Shown piece after piece: positions 52,851 to 61,508 of a DNA stretch of 64,000 bases. Made by a program: the position numbers and the translations under genes. The notes beneath the pieces were generated by a model, which ran no database searches, had not been told where the DNA came from, and worked only from the letters and a program-made list of their open reading frames with translations. Numbering within the stretch: the first letter of the stretch is position 1; the number at the start of each line of letters is the position of its first letter. This DNA is from JAIBJN01 sp963748205 (GTDB taxonomy: Bacteria > Actinomycetota > Thermoleophilia > Gaiellales > Gaiellaceae), in NCBI GenBank assembly GCA_963748205.1, contig CAVVIB010000019.1, positions 71,694 through 135,693 of the forward strand. Reading direction: 5' to 3'.

Positions 52851-53842
52851 ACGGCGAGCTGCGCGAGGTCGACGCGGAGGAGTGGGAGGCGCTGACCGCG
52901 GACGCCGACGTGTACTTCCGCCGCGCCTACGTCGAGGCCTCGGCGCTCCTCGACGACGGGCGGCCGCTCTTCCTCCACGCGCCGGGCGAGAACGTCGCCT
53001 TCGCCGCGATCCTGCGGGAGGAGCCGGCCGACGTGACGAGCCCGTACGGCTACGGCGGCCCGCTTCCCCTCAAAGAGGGCGCCGACCTCGGCGGCTTCTG
53101 GGAGCGCTACGACGCCTGGTGCCGCGGGCGGGCCATCCCCTCGAGCTTCGTCCGCTTCCACCCGCTGCTCGGGAACGAGCGCGATGCCCGCGGCGTGCAC
53201 GTCGAGGCCCTGGGCCACACCGTCGCCTGGCGCCTCGAGCCCGGACGCGACCTCCTTGCCGGCATGGACAAGCACCATCGCCGCCTCGTGCGCAAGGCCG
53301 AGCGCGAGGGCCTCGCCGCGACGGTCGTTCAGGGGCCCGCCTCGCTCGACGAGTTCGTGGCCCTCTACGAGGAGACGATGCGGCGGAACGAGGCCTCGCC
53401 CTTCTACTTCTTCTCCGCTGCGTACTGGGAGGCGCTCGCGCGGCTCGGCGAAGGGCTCGTGCTCGTCAACGTTCGCCGCGGCGAGGAGCTCGCCGCGAGC
53501 GTGCTCTGCCTGGCGGGCTCGCCGTGGCTCCACTACCACCTCGGCGGCGCGAGCGACGAGGGCCGCCGCCTGGGGGCGAGCCACCTGGCCCTGCTCACGG
53601 CGGCGGGCTGGGGGCAGGCTCTCGGCTATGAGGCCCTCCACCTCGGCGGCGGTGTCGGAGGGCAGGAGGACTCGCTCTTCGAGTACAAGCGCCGCTTCGC
53701 GCCGGACGACCTCGTCACGGCCTCCGTGGGCAAGGCCGTGCACGACGAAGAGGCCTACCGCCGCCTCGCCGGCGTCACCGAGATCGCCTTCGACGGCTAC
53801 TTCCCCGCGTACCGGGACCGCGCGCGGTCGCTAACGTCCTGA
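52838..53842 (+). CDS. FemAB/GNAT-like acyl- or aminoacyl-transferase domain
   Basis: About 330 residues. The start is uncertain: the first in-frame start codon is GTG 52910, but homologous sequence (ELREVDAEEWEALTADADVYFRR) begins near 52850, directly after the sugar transferase. KHHRRLVRKAEREGLAATVV and LYEETMRRNEASPFYFFSAAY, then HYHLGGASDEGRRLGASHLAL and GGVGGQEDSLFEYKRRF, match FemAB-like/GNAT (Acetyltransf_6) proteins. These transfer aminoacyl or acyl groups, for example in cell-wall bridges. Either a fusion partner of the sugar transferase or a separate gene whose start was disturbed by an extra G. Confidence 0.75.
   Translation, partial: RGRRNGELREVDAEEWEALTADADVYFRRAYVEASALLDDGRPLFLHAPGENVAFAAILREEPADVTSPYGYGGPLPLKEGADLGGFWERYDAWCRGRAIPSSFVRFHPLLGNERDARGVHVEALGHTVAWRLEPGRDLLAGMDKHHRRLVRKAEREGLAATVVQGPASLDEFVALYEETMRRNEASPFYFFSAAYWEALARLGEGLVLVNVRRGEELAASVLCLAGSPWLHYHLGGASDEGRRLGASHLALLTAAGWGQALGYEALHLGGGVGGQEDSLFEYKRRFAPDDLVTASVGKAVHDEEAYRRLAGVTEIAFDGYFPAYRDRARSLTS
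53832..53837 (+). promoter_or_regulatory. -10-like TAACGT
   Basis: TAACGT ends 6 nt before the GTG at 53844 and overlaps the end of the FemAB-like gene. Confidence 0.4.
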
Positions 53843-53843
53843 C

Positions 53844-54968
53844 GTGCTCGTCAAGGGAGTCTTCTGGGGAACGCTGGGCGCGCTTGCCTGGACGCATGCC
53901 GGCTACCCGCTCGCGGCCGCCGCCCTGGCGCGCGTGCGCGGCCGCACGGTGCGCAAGGACGAGCAGACGCCGAAGACCGTGGTCGTCGTCCCCGCGCACA
54001 ACGAGGACGCCGTCATCGGCCGCCGCGTGGAGAACCTGCTCGCCCTCGACTACCCGGCCGAGCAGCTCGAGGTCGTCGTCGCCTCGGACGCCTCCGACGA
54101 CCGCACGGACGAGATCGTCGAGGAGATCGCCGCCCGCGAGCCGCGCGTCAGCCTCCTGAAGGCGCCGCGCGAGGGCAAGCGCCCGGCGCTCGACCGCGCG
54201 GTGCGCGGGTCCGAGTCCGAGCTGGTCGCGTTCTCCGACGCGAACGCCACCTGGGCGCCGGACGCCCTCCGCAAGCTCGCGCGCAACTTCGCCGACCCCG
54301 ACGTCGCCTACGTGTGCGGCCGGCTCCAGCTCCAGCAGCCCGACGGGACGAACCGCGAGGGCGCCTACTGGCGCTACGAGCTCTGGCAGCGCGAGCAGGA
54401 GTCGGCGCTCGGCTCCGTCACGGGCGGGAACGGCTCCATCTACGCCGTGCGCCGCAGCGACTACGTCGAGTACCCGCTCGGCCACGACCTCGGCTTCCCG
54501 TACCTCTTCACGTCGAAGGGCCGCCGCGCCGTCTACGAGCCCGAGGCGCTCGCGTTCGAGAAGCCCTCGCGCGACAACGAGGAGGAGTACCGCCGCAAGG
54601 TGCGCATGTTCGTCTGGTGCTGGCGGACGGTCTTCGAGGGCAAGATGCTCTCGGGCGTCCCGCCGCTCTACAGGCTCGAGCTGATCTCGCACCGACTCCT
54701 GCGCTACGCGAGCGGCCTGCTCCACCTCAAGCTGCTCGCGGCGAGCTTCCTGCTCGCGCGCGAGGGCGGGATCTACCGCACGGCGCTCGTCGGCCAGCTC
54801 GCGTTCCTCGGCCTCGCCGCCGCCGGCCGCCTGCGCGTGCCGCTCCCGGGCGCGACGCTCGCGCACTACTACACGCTGGTGAGCTGGGCGACGGTGGTCG
54901 CGCTCGCCCGCTACCTGCAGCAGGGCGGCGTGTCGCCGACCTGGGAGAAGGCGGAGGGCACCCGCTAA
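53844..54968 (+). CDS. GT2 family glycosyltransferase, membrane-anchored (CESA-like)
   Basis: 374 residues. VVVPAHNEDAVIGRRVENLLALDYP, VASDASDDRTDEIVEE, AFSDANATWAPDALRKLARNF and YRRKVRMFVWCWRTVFEGKM (the position of the QxxRW motif, here changed) place it near processive GT2 synthases. Two or three C-terminal hydrophobic segments anchor it. The missing QxxRW argues for a non-processive enzyme. GTG start chosen from the TAACGT spacing. Confidence 0.82.
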   Translation: MLVKGVFWGTLGALAWTHAGYPLAAAALARVRGRTVRKDEQTPKTVVVVPAHNEDAVIGRRVENLLALDYPAEQLEVVVASDASDDRTDEIVEEIAAREPRVSLLKAPREGKRPALDRAVRGSESELVAFSDANATWAPDALRKLARNFADPDVAYVCGRLQLQQPDGTNREGAYWRYELWQREQESALGSVTGGNGSIYAVRRSDYVEYPLGHDLGFPYLFTSKGRRAVYEPEALAFEKPSRDNEEEYRRKVRMFVWCWRTVFEGKMLSGVPPLYRLELISHRLLRYASGLLHLKLLAASFLLAREGGIYRTALVGQLAFLGLAAAGRLRVPLPGATLAHYYTLVSWATVVALARYLQQGGVSPTWEKAEGTR

Positions 54969-55000
54969 GAGCCGCGCTGGCCGCTGCCGATACCGGTGGC

Positions 55001-55336
55001 ATGGGTCGTCGCGTCCTGCTCGGGCTCGTCCTCGTACTCCTCGCCCTGCCTGCGGGCTGCGTCTTCGGCGGCGACATGACCGCCGAGGAGCTCGAGGGGC
55101 GGCTCGCCCACGAGTCCCCGCTCGCCACGATCGAGAATGTCGAGTGTCGCGAGGGTGTCGTCTGGGAGTTCGAGTGCACCTACACGAACAAGCAGGGCCT
55201 GTTGAAGACGCTCTCGAGCGAGATGACGATGGGGTTCATGTTCGACGGCGACGACGTCGAGTGCGGCACGGGCCCGCTGCCCGTTGCGAGCGGACTGCCG
55301 GCGCCGAGCTCGATCTGCCCGCAGATGGCGCGCTAG
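55001..55336 (+). CDS. Small secreted lipoprotein, function unknown
   Basis: 111 residues. Signal peptide with lipobox LPAGC at residues ~14-18 (LLGLVLVLLALPAGCVFGG). The mature part has AEELEGRLAHESPLATIENVECREGVVWEFECTYTNK and a further Cys pair (VECGTG, SSICPQM), suggesting a disulfide-stabilised small domain of the kind seen in actinobacterial DUF4333-type lipoproteins; I cannot confirm that family. It sits alone between two glycan genes. Confidence 0.6.
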   Translation: MGRRVLLGLVLVLLALPAGCVFGGDMTAEELEGRLAHESPLATIENVECREGVVWEFECTYTNKQGLLKTLSSEMTMGFMFDGDDVECGTGPLPVASGLPAPSSICPQMAR

Positions 55337-55374
55337 CCGCCACCTGAACCCACAGGCCGCCTCGGGGGCGGGAG

Positions 55375-55380
55375 TAAAGT
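55375..55380 (+). promoter_or_regulatory. -10-like TAAAGT
   Basis: TAAAGT ends 12 nt before the GTG at 55393. Confidence 0.4.
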
Positions 55381-55392
55381 GCGCGCGGCCCC

Positions 55393-56823
55393 GTGGAGAC
55401 CGACTCCGTCATCCAGCTCGCAGCGCTCGGCGGGGCCGTGGGCACTGCGCTCGTCCTCCTCGCGCGCGAGCGGATCGCGCTCCTGGCGGGGATCGCCGTC
55501 CTCGCCGGGGCCGAGATCACGCTGGCGCTCGCGCTCGTGCCCGAGGACGACCTCGAGCGCTTCGTCGACGGGCCGCTTCGCATCGGCGCGGTGATCGTGG
55601 CCGTGGCGGCGATCGGCGGGCTGGCCGCCGTTCTCACCCGCTACCCCACGGTGTGGCCGGTCGCGCTGCTCGCGGTGGCGCCGTTCCGCATCCCGCTGGA
55701 CGTCGGCTCCCAGCGCGCGTTCCTGCTCGTGCCGCTCTACGGCGTGCTCTCGGCGGCAGGCATCGCGCTGGCCGTGCACGCGCTTCGCGGGCGCGAGGTC
55801 GTGCGCGTCACGCCGCTCCTCGCCGTGCCGGTCGTCGTCCTGATCGGCTTCGCCGGAGTCTCGTCGCTCTGGTCGCTGGACGTCGACGCGAGCGCCGTCG
55901 ACCTCCTCTTCTTCTACTTCCCGTTCGCCCTCCTGGTGGCGATCGTCGCGCGCGCGCCGCTCGCGTCGTGGCTCCCGCTCGCGCTCGGGGGGACGCTTGC
56001 CGGCATCGCCGTCGTGCTCGCGGCCGTCGGCCTCTGGGAGCGCGCGACGCGGCAGCTCGTCTTCGCGCGAGACCTCGAGATCGGAAACGCCTACGAGAGC
56101 TTCTTCCGCACCGCGTCGCTCCTGCGCGACCCCAGCATCTACGGGCGCAACCTCGCCGTGGCGATCCTCGTCATCCTCGTCGGCCTCTGGCTGACGCGCC
56201 TGAACCTGGCCGCGGCCGCCGCCGTAATCGCCTTCCTCGGGCTGGCGCTCTTCTTCACCTACTCGCAGTCGAGCATGGTCGCGCTCGTGGTCGGCGTCCT
56301 TTTCATCGCGGCAGCGGCCGGGCGCGGGCGGAGCAGGACGATCGTGCTCGTCGGGGCGCTCGCGCCGCTGCTCCTCGCGAGCGCGGTGCTGGCGGCCGTC
56401 GGGCAGGACGAGTCGCTCGGCCGCCTCACGAGCAACAGGTCGGACCTCGTCGCCAACTCGACGGACATCGTCCGCGAGCACCCGCTCGGCGGCGTCGGGA
56501 TCGGGGCGGAGGAGAAGGTCAGCGGAGAGATCGCGCTCGGCCAGCCGAACCGGATCGCCCGCGCGTCGCACACGACGCCGCTGACGGTCGCGGCCGAGCT
56601 GGGCATCGTCGGCATCGCCGTCTACCTCGCCTTCCTCGCGGCGTCCGTGCGGCTCTACTACCTCGCCTGGCTCCGCGACCCCGTGCTCGGCGTCGGGCTC
56701 TCGGTGGTCTTCCTCGCCGTCTTCGTGCACTCGCTCTTCTACAGCGGGTTCTTCGAGGATCCGCTCGTCTGGCTGTCGCTTGCGCTTGCCGCCGCGGTGG
56801 TCGCAAGACCGCTTCCCGAGTGA
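55393..56823 (+). CDS. O-antigen ligase/polymerase-like membrane protein 2
   Basis: 476 residues, 12 or so membrane helices. LFFTYSQSSMVALVVGVLFIAAAAGRG precedes the Wzy_C-like signature REHPLGGVGIGAEEKV and the His in RASHTTPLTVAAELGIVGIAVYLAFL. It is a second member of the WaaL/Wzy fold in the locus, distinct from that at 46950. One may polymerise and the other ligate. A GGCCCC/GGGGCC hairpin follows its stop. Confidence 0.8.
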   Translation: METDSVIQLAALGGAVGTALVLLARERIALLAGIAVLAGAEITLALALVPEDDLERFVDGPLRIGAVIVAVAAIGGLAAVLTRYPTVWPVALLAVAPFRIPLDVGSQRAFLLVPLYGVLSAAGIALAVHALRGREVVRVTPLLAVPVVVLIGFAGVSSLWSLDVDASAVDLLFFYFPFALLVAIVARAPLASWLPLALGGTLAGIAVVLAAVGLWERATRQLVFARDLEIGNAYESFFRTASLLRDPSIYGRNLAVAILVILVGLWLTRLNLAAAAAVIAFLGLALFFTYSQSSMVALVVGVLFIAAAAGRGRSRTIVLVGALAPLLLASAVLAAVGQDESLGRLTSNRSDLVANSTDIVREHPLGGVGIGAEEKVSGEIALGQPNRIARASHTTPLTVAAELGIVGIAVYLAFLAASVRLYYLAWLRDPVLGVGLSVVFLAVFVHSLFYSGFFEDPLVWLSLALAAAVVARPLPE

Positions 56824-56829
56824 GCTGGA

Positions 56830-56845
56830 GGCCCCCTCCGGGGCC
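56830..56845 (+). terminator. Hairpin after O-antigen ligase-like gene 2
   Basis: GGCCCC-CTCC-GGGGCC forms a 6-bp GC stem with a 4-nt loop 6 nt after the stop. No adjacent T-run; a GTTTTT tract occurs 25 nt later at the next gene start. Confidence 0.35.
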
Positions 56846-56874
56846 GCTGGCATACTGGACCGCTCGGGGTTTTT

Positions 56875-58156
56875 GTGCGTAAGAAGGTCCTCATTCTCGC
56901 GATTGCGCTCGTTGCGCTGGTCCTGGCCGGGGTGGCGGTCGCCGCCTTCCTGCGGGCCACCGACACGCCCGAGACGGGGCTCGACACGGAGCTTTCCGGC
57001 GTGTCCGTCCAGACCGCGACCGAGGAGCTGACGACCACCGAGGAGACGACGCCGACCGACACCACGGAGCAGCCTCCCGCGAAGCCGGCCGAGGGGCCGT
57101 GCTGGGAGTTCTTCGGCGGCGATCCCCAGCGCTCGCTCGCCCGCGAGAACATCAACCTCGGGCGCCCGCGGCGCTCCGACTGGGCCCGCGGACTCCGCGA
57201 CCTGATGGAGTTCCCGCCCGTCTACTGCGACGGCGTCCTCTACGTGAACCTCAACCACGGCCGCACGGTGGCGGTCGACGCCGAGACCGGAAAGGTCATC
57301 TGGCGGCGGAAGATCGCCAACCTGATGGCCTCGTCCCCGGCGATCGCGGGCCCGCTCGTCATCGTCAGCTCGTTCGACGGCTCCGTGCGGGGCCTGCGGC
57401 GCAGCGACGGGAAGATGATCTGGCGCGTGCGCACGGCGGACAAGGTCGAGTCCTCGCCGGTCGTCGTCGACGACACGGTCTACTTCGGGTCGAGCGACGG
57501 GCGGCTGTTCGCGGTCAACGCCGTCACCGGCGCCATCCGCTGGGCCTACGACACCGGCGGGCTGATCAACTCGAGCCCGTCGATCTGGGGCAACCGCGTC
57601 TGCATCACGACCTACGCGGGCTCCGTCCTCTGCGTGCGCCGCCGCGACGGCAGCGAGCTCTGGACGACCTACGTGAAGCGCGACCTGCTGCGGTACGAGA
57701 GCTTCTATGCGAGCGCCTCGACCGACGGGCAGCGGCTCTACACGACCGCGAGGTCGGGCAAGATCGTCGCGCTCAGCCTCCAGAGCGGGAGCACGGTCTG
57801 GACGTACTCGACCGGCGCGCTCGGGTACGCGACCCCGGCGATCGCGCACGGGCGCGTCTACGTGGGCAGCTTCGACGGGAACCTGCGCGCCTTCCGGGCC
57901 ACGAACGGGAACGTCATGTGGTCGACGCAGGTCGGCGGCAAGATCCTCGCGCCCGCCGATCGTGGTCGGGAACCTCGTCTTCGTCTCCACCCTGAACGGG
58001 AGGACGCTCGGGCTCCGCGTCTCGGACGGCAAGATCGTCTGGCGCTACCGCGGCGGCGCGTACTCGCCGGGCATCGCCACGAAGCGCCGCTACTACTTCT
58101 CCTTCAACGGCCTCCTCGTCTCCTTCTGCGCCGAGCGCAGCCCCTGCACTCGGTAG
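56875..58156 (+). CDS. Membrane-anchored PQQ-type beta-propeller protein, frameshifted
   Basis: Frames 56875-~57953 and ~57954-58156 join by deleting one C (gcgCccgcc), reading ILAPPIVVGNLVFVSTLNGR; about 427 residues. An N-terminal helix (LILAIALVALVLAGVAVAAFL), a Thr/Glu-rich linker (TTEETTPTDTTEQPPA), then seven blades with the repeat V-x-A-x-x-x-x-TG-x-x-x-W, e.g. TVAVDAETGKVIWRRKI, GLRRSDGKMIWRV, LRAFRATNGNVMWST. No quinoprotein cofactor residues are obvious, so a scaffold like BamB is likelier. GTG start. Confidence 0.78.
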
Positions 58157-58165
58157 GCGGGGTTG

Positions 58166-58222
<57 letters not shown>

Positions 58223-58860
58223 CGGCAGCCGCGAGAGGGGGGGGGGGAAGCGGGCGAGCGGCAGGGGGGGGCGGGGGAGGGGGAGAAGAGAGGAGACGCG
58301 GCGGAGCGAAGCGCGAGCGGCGCGGAGCGGGGGGGGGGGGGCGCGAGCGGCACGAGGGGAGAGAGCGGGCGGGAGCGCGAGGAGAGGCGGGGGGAGAGGG
58401 CGGGCGAGCCGCCGAGCGGAGCGCGCCCCAGGGGGCGGAGGCGGGCACCCGCGGCCGAGAGCGGGGGCGGGCGTGGCGCGAGCGAGAGCGAGAGGGGGGG
58501 GAGGAGACGCGACCAGAGCGGCCGCGCACCGGCCGACCCCCCGCGACGCCGACCCCGCCGCGTCGGCGACGGCGACCCCCCCGGCGCGCGCCTCCAGCGC
58601 GCCCCCGCCCCCGCGGCGACGCCCGGCTGCGGCACCGCAGGGCCGCGCGACGGCGGCTCCGACCCGGGCGCGCGCCGCCGAGACCGGCCGCCCCGCCCGC
58701 CCGGAGCCCGCAGCCGCCGCGCGCGCGCCCCCCGCGCACGGCGCGCCCCCCCCGGCGCGCCGGGCGGTGCCCCGCGCCGGCGGCCCGCCGGGCGCCGCGC
58801 CGCCCGCGCGCCCCGGGCCGCGCCGCGGCCCGGCCGCGCCGGGGGGGGGGGAAGGGCGGG
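58223..58860. other. A/T-depleted low-complexity spacer with no supportable gene
   Basis: Between the beta-propeller gene and the Wzz-like gene there are ~745 nt without a gene. The first half is purine-rich (G and GA repeats, several G9-G12 runs), the second C-rich with short CG words, and A+T falls far below the rest of the window. Codon patterns are absent in all frames. It appears to be low-quality consensus around the G-run, so gene order across it should not be trusted. Confidence 0.7.
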
Positions 58861-58885
58861 TAGGGGATACTGTAGGCCCCTCAGC

Positions 58886-58891
58886 TAGAGT
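58886..58891 (+). promoter_or_regulatory. -10-like TAGAGT
   Basis: TAGAGT ends 11 nt before the ATG at 58903 of the Wzz-like gene. Confidence 0.35.
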
Positions 58892-58902
58892 CGGGGGCCG
58901 CG

Positions 58903-59806
58903 ATGAGCGCGGACACCGAAACCCGCCCGCCCAAGAGCCGTGAGCTCCCGGAGCTGGAGGCGGAACAGGAGATCGACCTCGGCAAGTACGGCCGCCGGCT
59001 GGCCCGGCGCTGGTGGCTGCTCGTCCTCGGCCTCGTGGTCGGCGGGCTGATCGGCTGGATCTTCTCCTCGGCGGCCTCGAGCGACGTCAACCGGGCGGAG
59101 GCGACCATCTACCTCGGCCAGCCGCTCTCGGCGTCGGGAGGCTCGCAGGTGCCGAGCGTGCAGACGAACCCCGCGGCCGTGCGCGAGATCGCGCGCAGCG
59201 AGGAGGTCGTGGGCGAGGTGGCGGAGCAGGTCGGCGTCGACCCGCAACGGCTGCGCGCAGGCATCTCCACGAGCCAGATCTCCGGCGCCGTCGCGCGCAC
59301 GGGCCAGCCGAACCAGCTCTTCGACATCGCGGTGCGCGGCCCCTGGCCGCGGGCGACGGTGGCGGAGGCCGCCAACCTCCTGGCCGCCGAGGTCGTCGAG
59401 CGCACGTCGGCCTACGCCGACACGAAGATCTCCGCCTACGAGGCGCGCCTCGAGGAGCTCGACGCCGATCTCGAGGCGGCCGAGGCGAGCATCGCGCGGC
59501 TCACTGAGGCAGCCAGCGACCCGGGCGCCTCGTCGCAGGACCGGCTCACGGCCGTCACGCTCCTCGGCTTCGCGCGCGGCGACCGCTCGGACCTCTCGCG
59601 AGGAGCGCCTGGACGTCGAGCTCCTGCTCGCCCAGGCGCGCGACATCGAGAAGGGCCAGGTCGTGACCGAGGCGCGCGCCTCGGCGGTGACGCCGCGCTC
59701 CAACCGGAGCTCGCTCGTCGTCGGCGCCCTCATCGGCCTGATCATCGGGCTCGTGGCCGCGCTGGCCTGGGACCCGATCGTCTCCCGGCGCCGCCGCCGC
59801 GCCTAG
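58903..59806 (+). CDS. Wzz-like chain-length determinant / polysaccharide co-polymerase, frameshifted
   Basis: Frames 58903-~59599 and ~59600-59806 join by deleting one C (tcgCgag), reading RSDLSEERLDVELLLAQARD; about 300 residues. Layout: cytoplasmic N-terminus (EQEIDLGKYGRRLARRWW), helix LLVLGLVVGGLIGWIFSSAAS, a coiled-coil periplasmic region (ISAYEARLEELDADLEAAEASIARL) and C-terminal helix VVGALIGLIIGLVAALAWDP. No Tyr-kinase domain is attached. It should set chain length with a Wzy protein. Confidence 0.78.
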
Positions 59807-59822
59807 CGTCCCCCTCCGCGCG

Positions 59823-59828
59823 CATACT
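59823..59828 (+). promoter_or_regulatory. -10-like CATACT
   Basis: CATACT ends 7 nt before the GTG at 59836. Another CATACT is at 56851-56856 before the beta-propeller gene. Confidence 0.35.
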
Positions 59829-59835
59829 TCCGGAC

Positions 59836-60774
59836 GTGTACGAGGGGAAGTCCGTCGCCGTCGTCGTCCCGGCCCACAACGAGGAGGCGCTCGTGGGCTC
59901 GACAGTCGCGACCATTCCGGCGTTCGTGGACCGGATCATCGTCGTCGACGACGCCTCGAAGGACGCGACCGCCGAGCGCGCCAGGGCGGGCGACCCGCGC
60001 GTCGAGGTCGTCACGCACGAGAAGAACAAGGGCGTCGGCGCGGCGATCGTCACCGGCTACAAGCGTGCGATCGCCGAGGAGATGGACGTCACCGCCGTCA
60101 TGGCGGCCGACGGCCAGATGGACCCCGACGACCTCGAGATCCTCGTGCAGGCGATCGCGGTCGGCGAGTGCGACTACGCAAAGGCGAACCGGCTCTTCAC
60201 CGGCCAGGCCTGGGATCTGATCCCGCACACCCGCTACCTCGGGAACGCGGCGCTCTCGCTCTTCACGAAGATCGCGTCCGGCTACTGGCACGTGGCCGAC
60301 TCGCAGTCCGGCTACACCGCGGTGAGCCTCGAGGCGCTGAAGATGCTCGACCTCGACCGCCTCTACCCGCGCTACGGCTTCCCCAACGACATGCTCGTCC
60401 ACCTGAACGTGTGGAACCGGCGCGTGCGCGACTACCCGTCGCGGCCGATCTACGGGGTGGGGGAGCGCAGCGGGATCCGGCTCTGGAAGGTCGTGCCGAC
60501 GATCTCCTGGCTCCTCTTCAAGGGCTTCTTCTGGCGGCTCGGCTCCAAGTACGTGATCCGCGACTTCCACCCGCTCGTCCTCTTCTGGGCGCTCGGGCTG
60601 GTGCTCTTCCTCGCGGGCGTCGCGCTCGGCCTCGCGGAGACCGTGCTGCGCCTGATGGGCAACACGCTGCCGGCGGCGACGATCGTCCTCGTCGCGCTGC
60701 TCGTCATCTCCGGCCTGCAGCTCCTGCTCTTCGCCATGTGGTTCGACATGGAGTCGAACCGCGACTTGCGCTAG
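59836..60774 (+). CDS. GT2 glycosyltransferase (polyprenyl-phosphate type) with C-terminal helices
   Basis: 312 residues, GTG start. VAVVVPAHNEEALVGSTVATIP, IIVVDDASKDATAERA, MAADGQMDPDDLEILV and the late conserved DSQSGYTAVSLEALKML are typical of the Dpm1-like group with the AADGQ donor motif. Two C-terminal helices (LFWALGLVLFLAGVALGL, TIVLVALLVISGLQLLLF). It likely makes a lipid-phosphate-linked sugar. Its TAG shares CTAG with the next gene. Confidence 0.86.
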   Translation: MYEGKSVAVVVPAHNEEALVGSTVATIPAFVDRIIVVDDASKDATAERARAGDPRVEVVTHEKNKGVGAAIVTGYKRAIAEEMDVTAVMAADGQMDPDDLEILVQAIAVGECDYAKANRLFTGQAWDLIPHTRYLGNAALSLFTKIASGYWHVADSQSGYTAVSLEALKMLDLDRLYPRYGFPNDMLVHLNVWNRRVRDYPSRPIYGVGERSGIRLWKVVPTISWLLFKGFFWRLGSKYVIRDFHPLVLFWALGLVLFLAGVALGLAETVLRLMGNTLPAATIVLVALLVISGLQLLLFAMWFDMESNRDLR

Positions 60775-61497
60775 CGTCTTTCGCGCCAGGCAGATGATGG
60801 TCGGGATCACCGGCCGGATGACCTTGAGCGCCGGCTCGGGCGCCGTGAGGATCGCCTTCGTCACGCCCGTGGGCTGCTCGATCTCGGCCATCAGGCGCAT
60901 GGCCTCGAAGACCGGCTCCTTCCAGCGGAAGCCCGCGTCGGCGAGCGTCTGCCGCAGCCGGCGGTGGCTCGGGAGGTAGCAGTCGTAGTCCTCGCCCTTG
61001 CGCGTCGCGCGCAGGTAGAGCCCGGCCACCGGCCGCGGGAACCAGCTCAGGAACGGCAGGCGGTAGTGCGGCTCCATCACGAGCCAGCGCGTGGCCGTGG
61101 CGAGATAGAGGAGGCCGTCGTCGCGCAGGACGCGGTGGATCTCGGCGACGTGCAGCCGCTGCTCGGGCAGGTCGCCGACGTGCTCGATGACGTGGTTGGA
61201 GAGGACGATGTCGAAGGACTTGTCCTCGAAGGGCAGCCGCGGGTCGGTGACCTGCTGGAAGCTGTAGCCCTCCTTCTCGACGCGCTCGTCGCCGACGTCG
61301 AGCGAGTGCACCTCGCCCTCCGGCCCGACGGCCTGGGAGATCGTGTGCGCGATCACCCCGGCGCCGGTGCCGATGTCGAGGACGCGCGCTCCCTCCCAGG
61401 GCCGCTCGGTCTCGACCAGCCGGATGATCTTCTCCGCCTTGAGGAGCCGATGGCCGCGCTCGAGCGCGGCATGGGACCGGTGGGCCTGCTCCTCCAC
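60771..61497 (-). CDS. SAM-dependent methyltransferase (type 11)
   Basis: About 242 residues from GTG 61497 (ME-EQAHRSHAALERGHRLL). Motif I is VLDIGTGAGVIAHTISQAVG; SFDIVLSNHVIEHVGDLPEQ and EIHRVLRDDGLLYLATATRWL follow. As printed the frame runs on to 59803 antisense to the GT2 gene; deleting one C of tgcCtgg near 60789 gives WRERR and a TAG at 60771-60773, overlapping the GT2 stop as CTAG. That end is my inference. It follows the membrane GT closely. Confidence 0.78.
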
Positions 61498-61508
61498 GTT
61501 GTCGGCGA

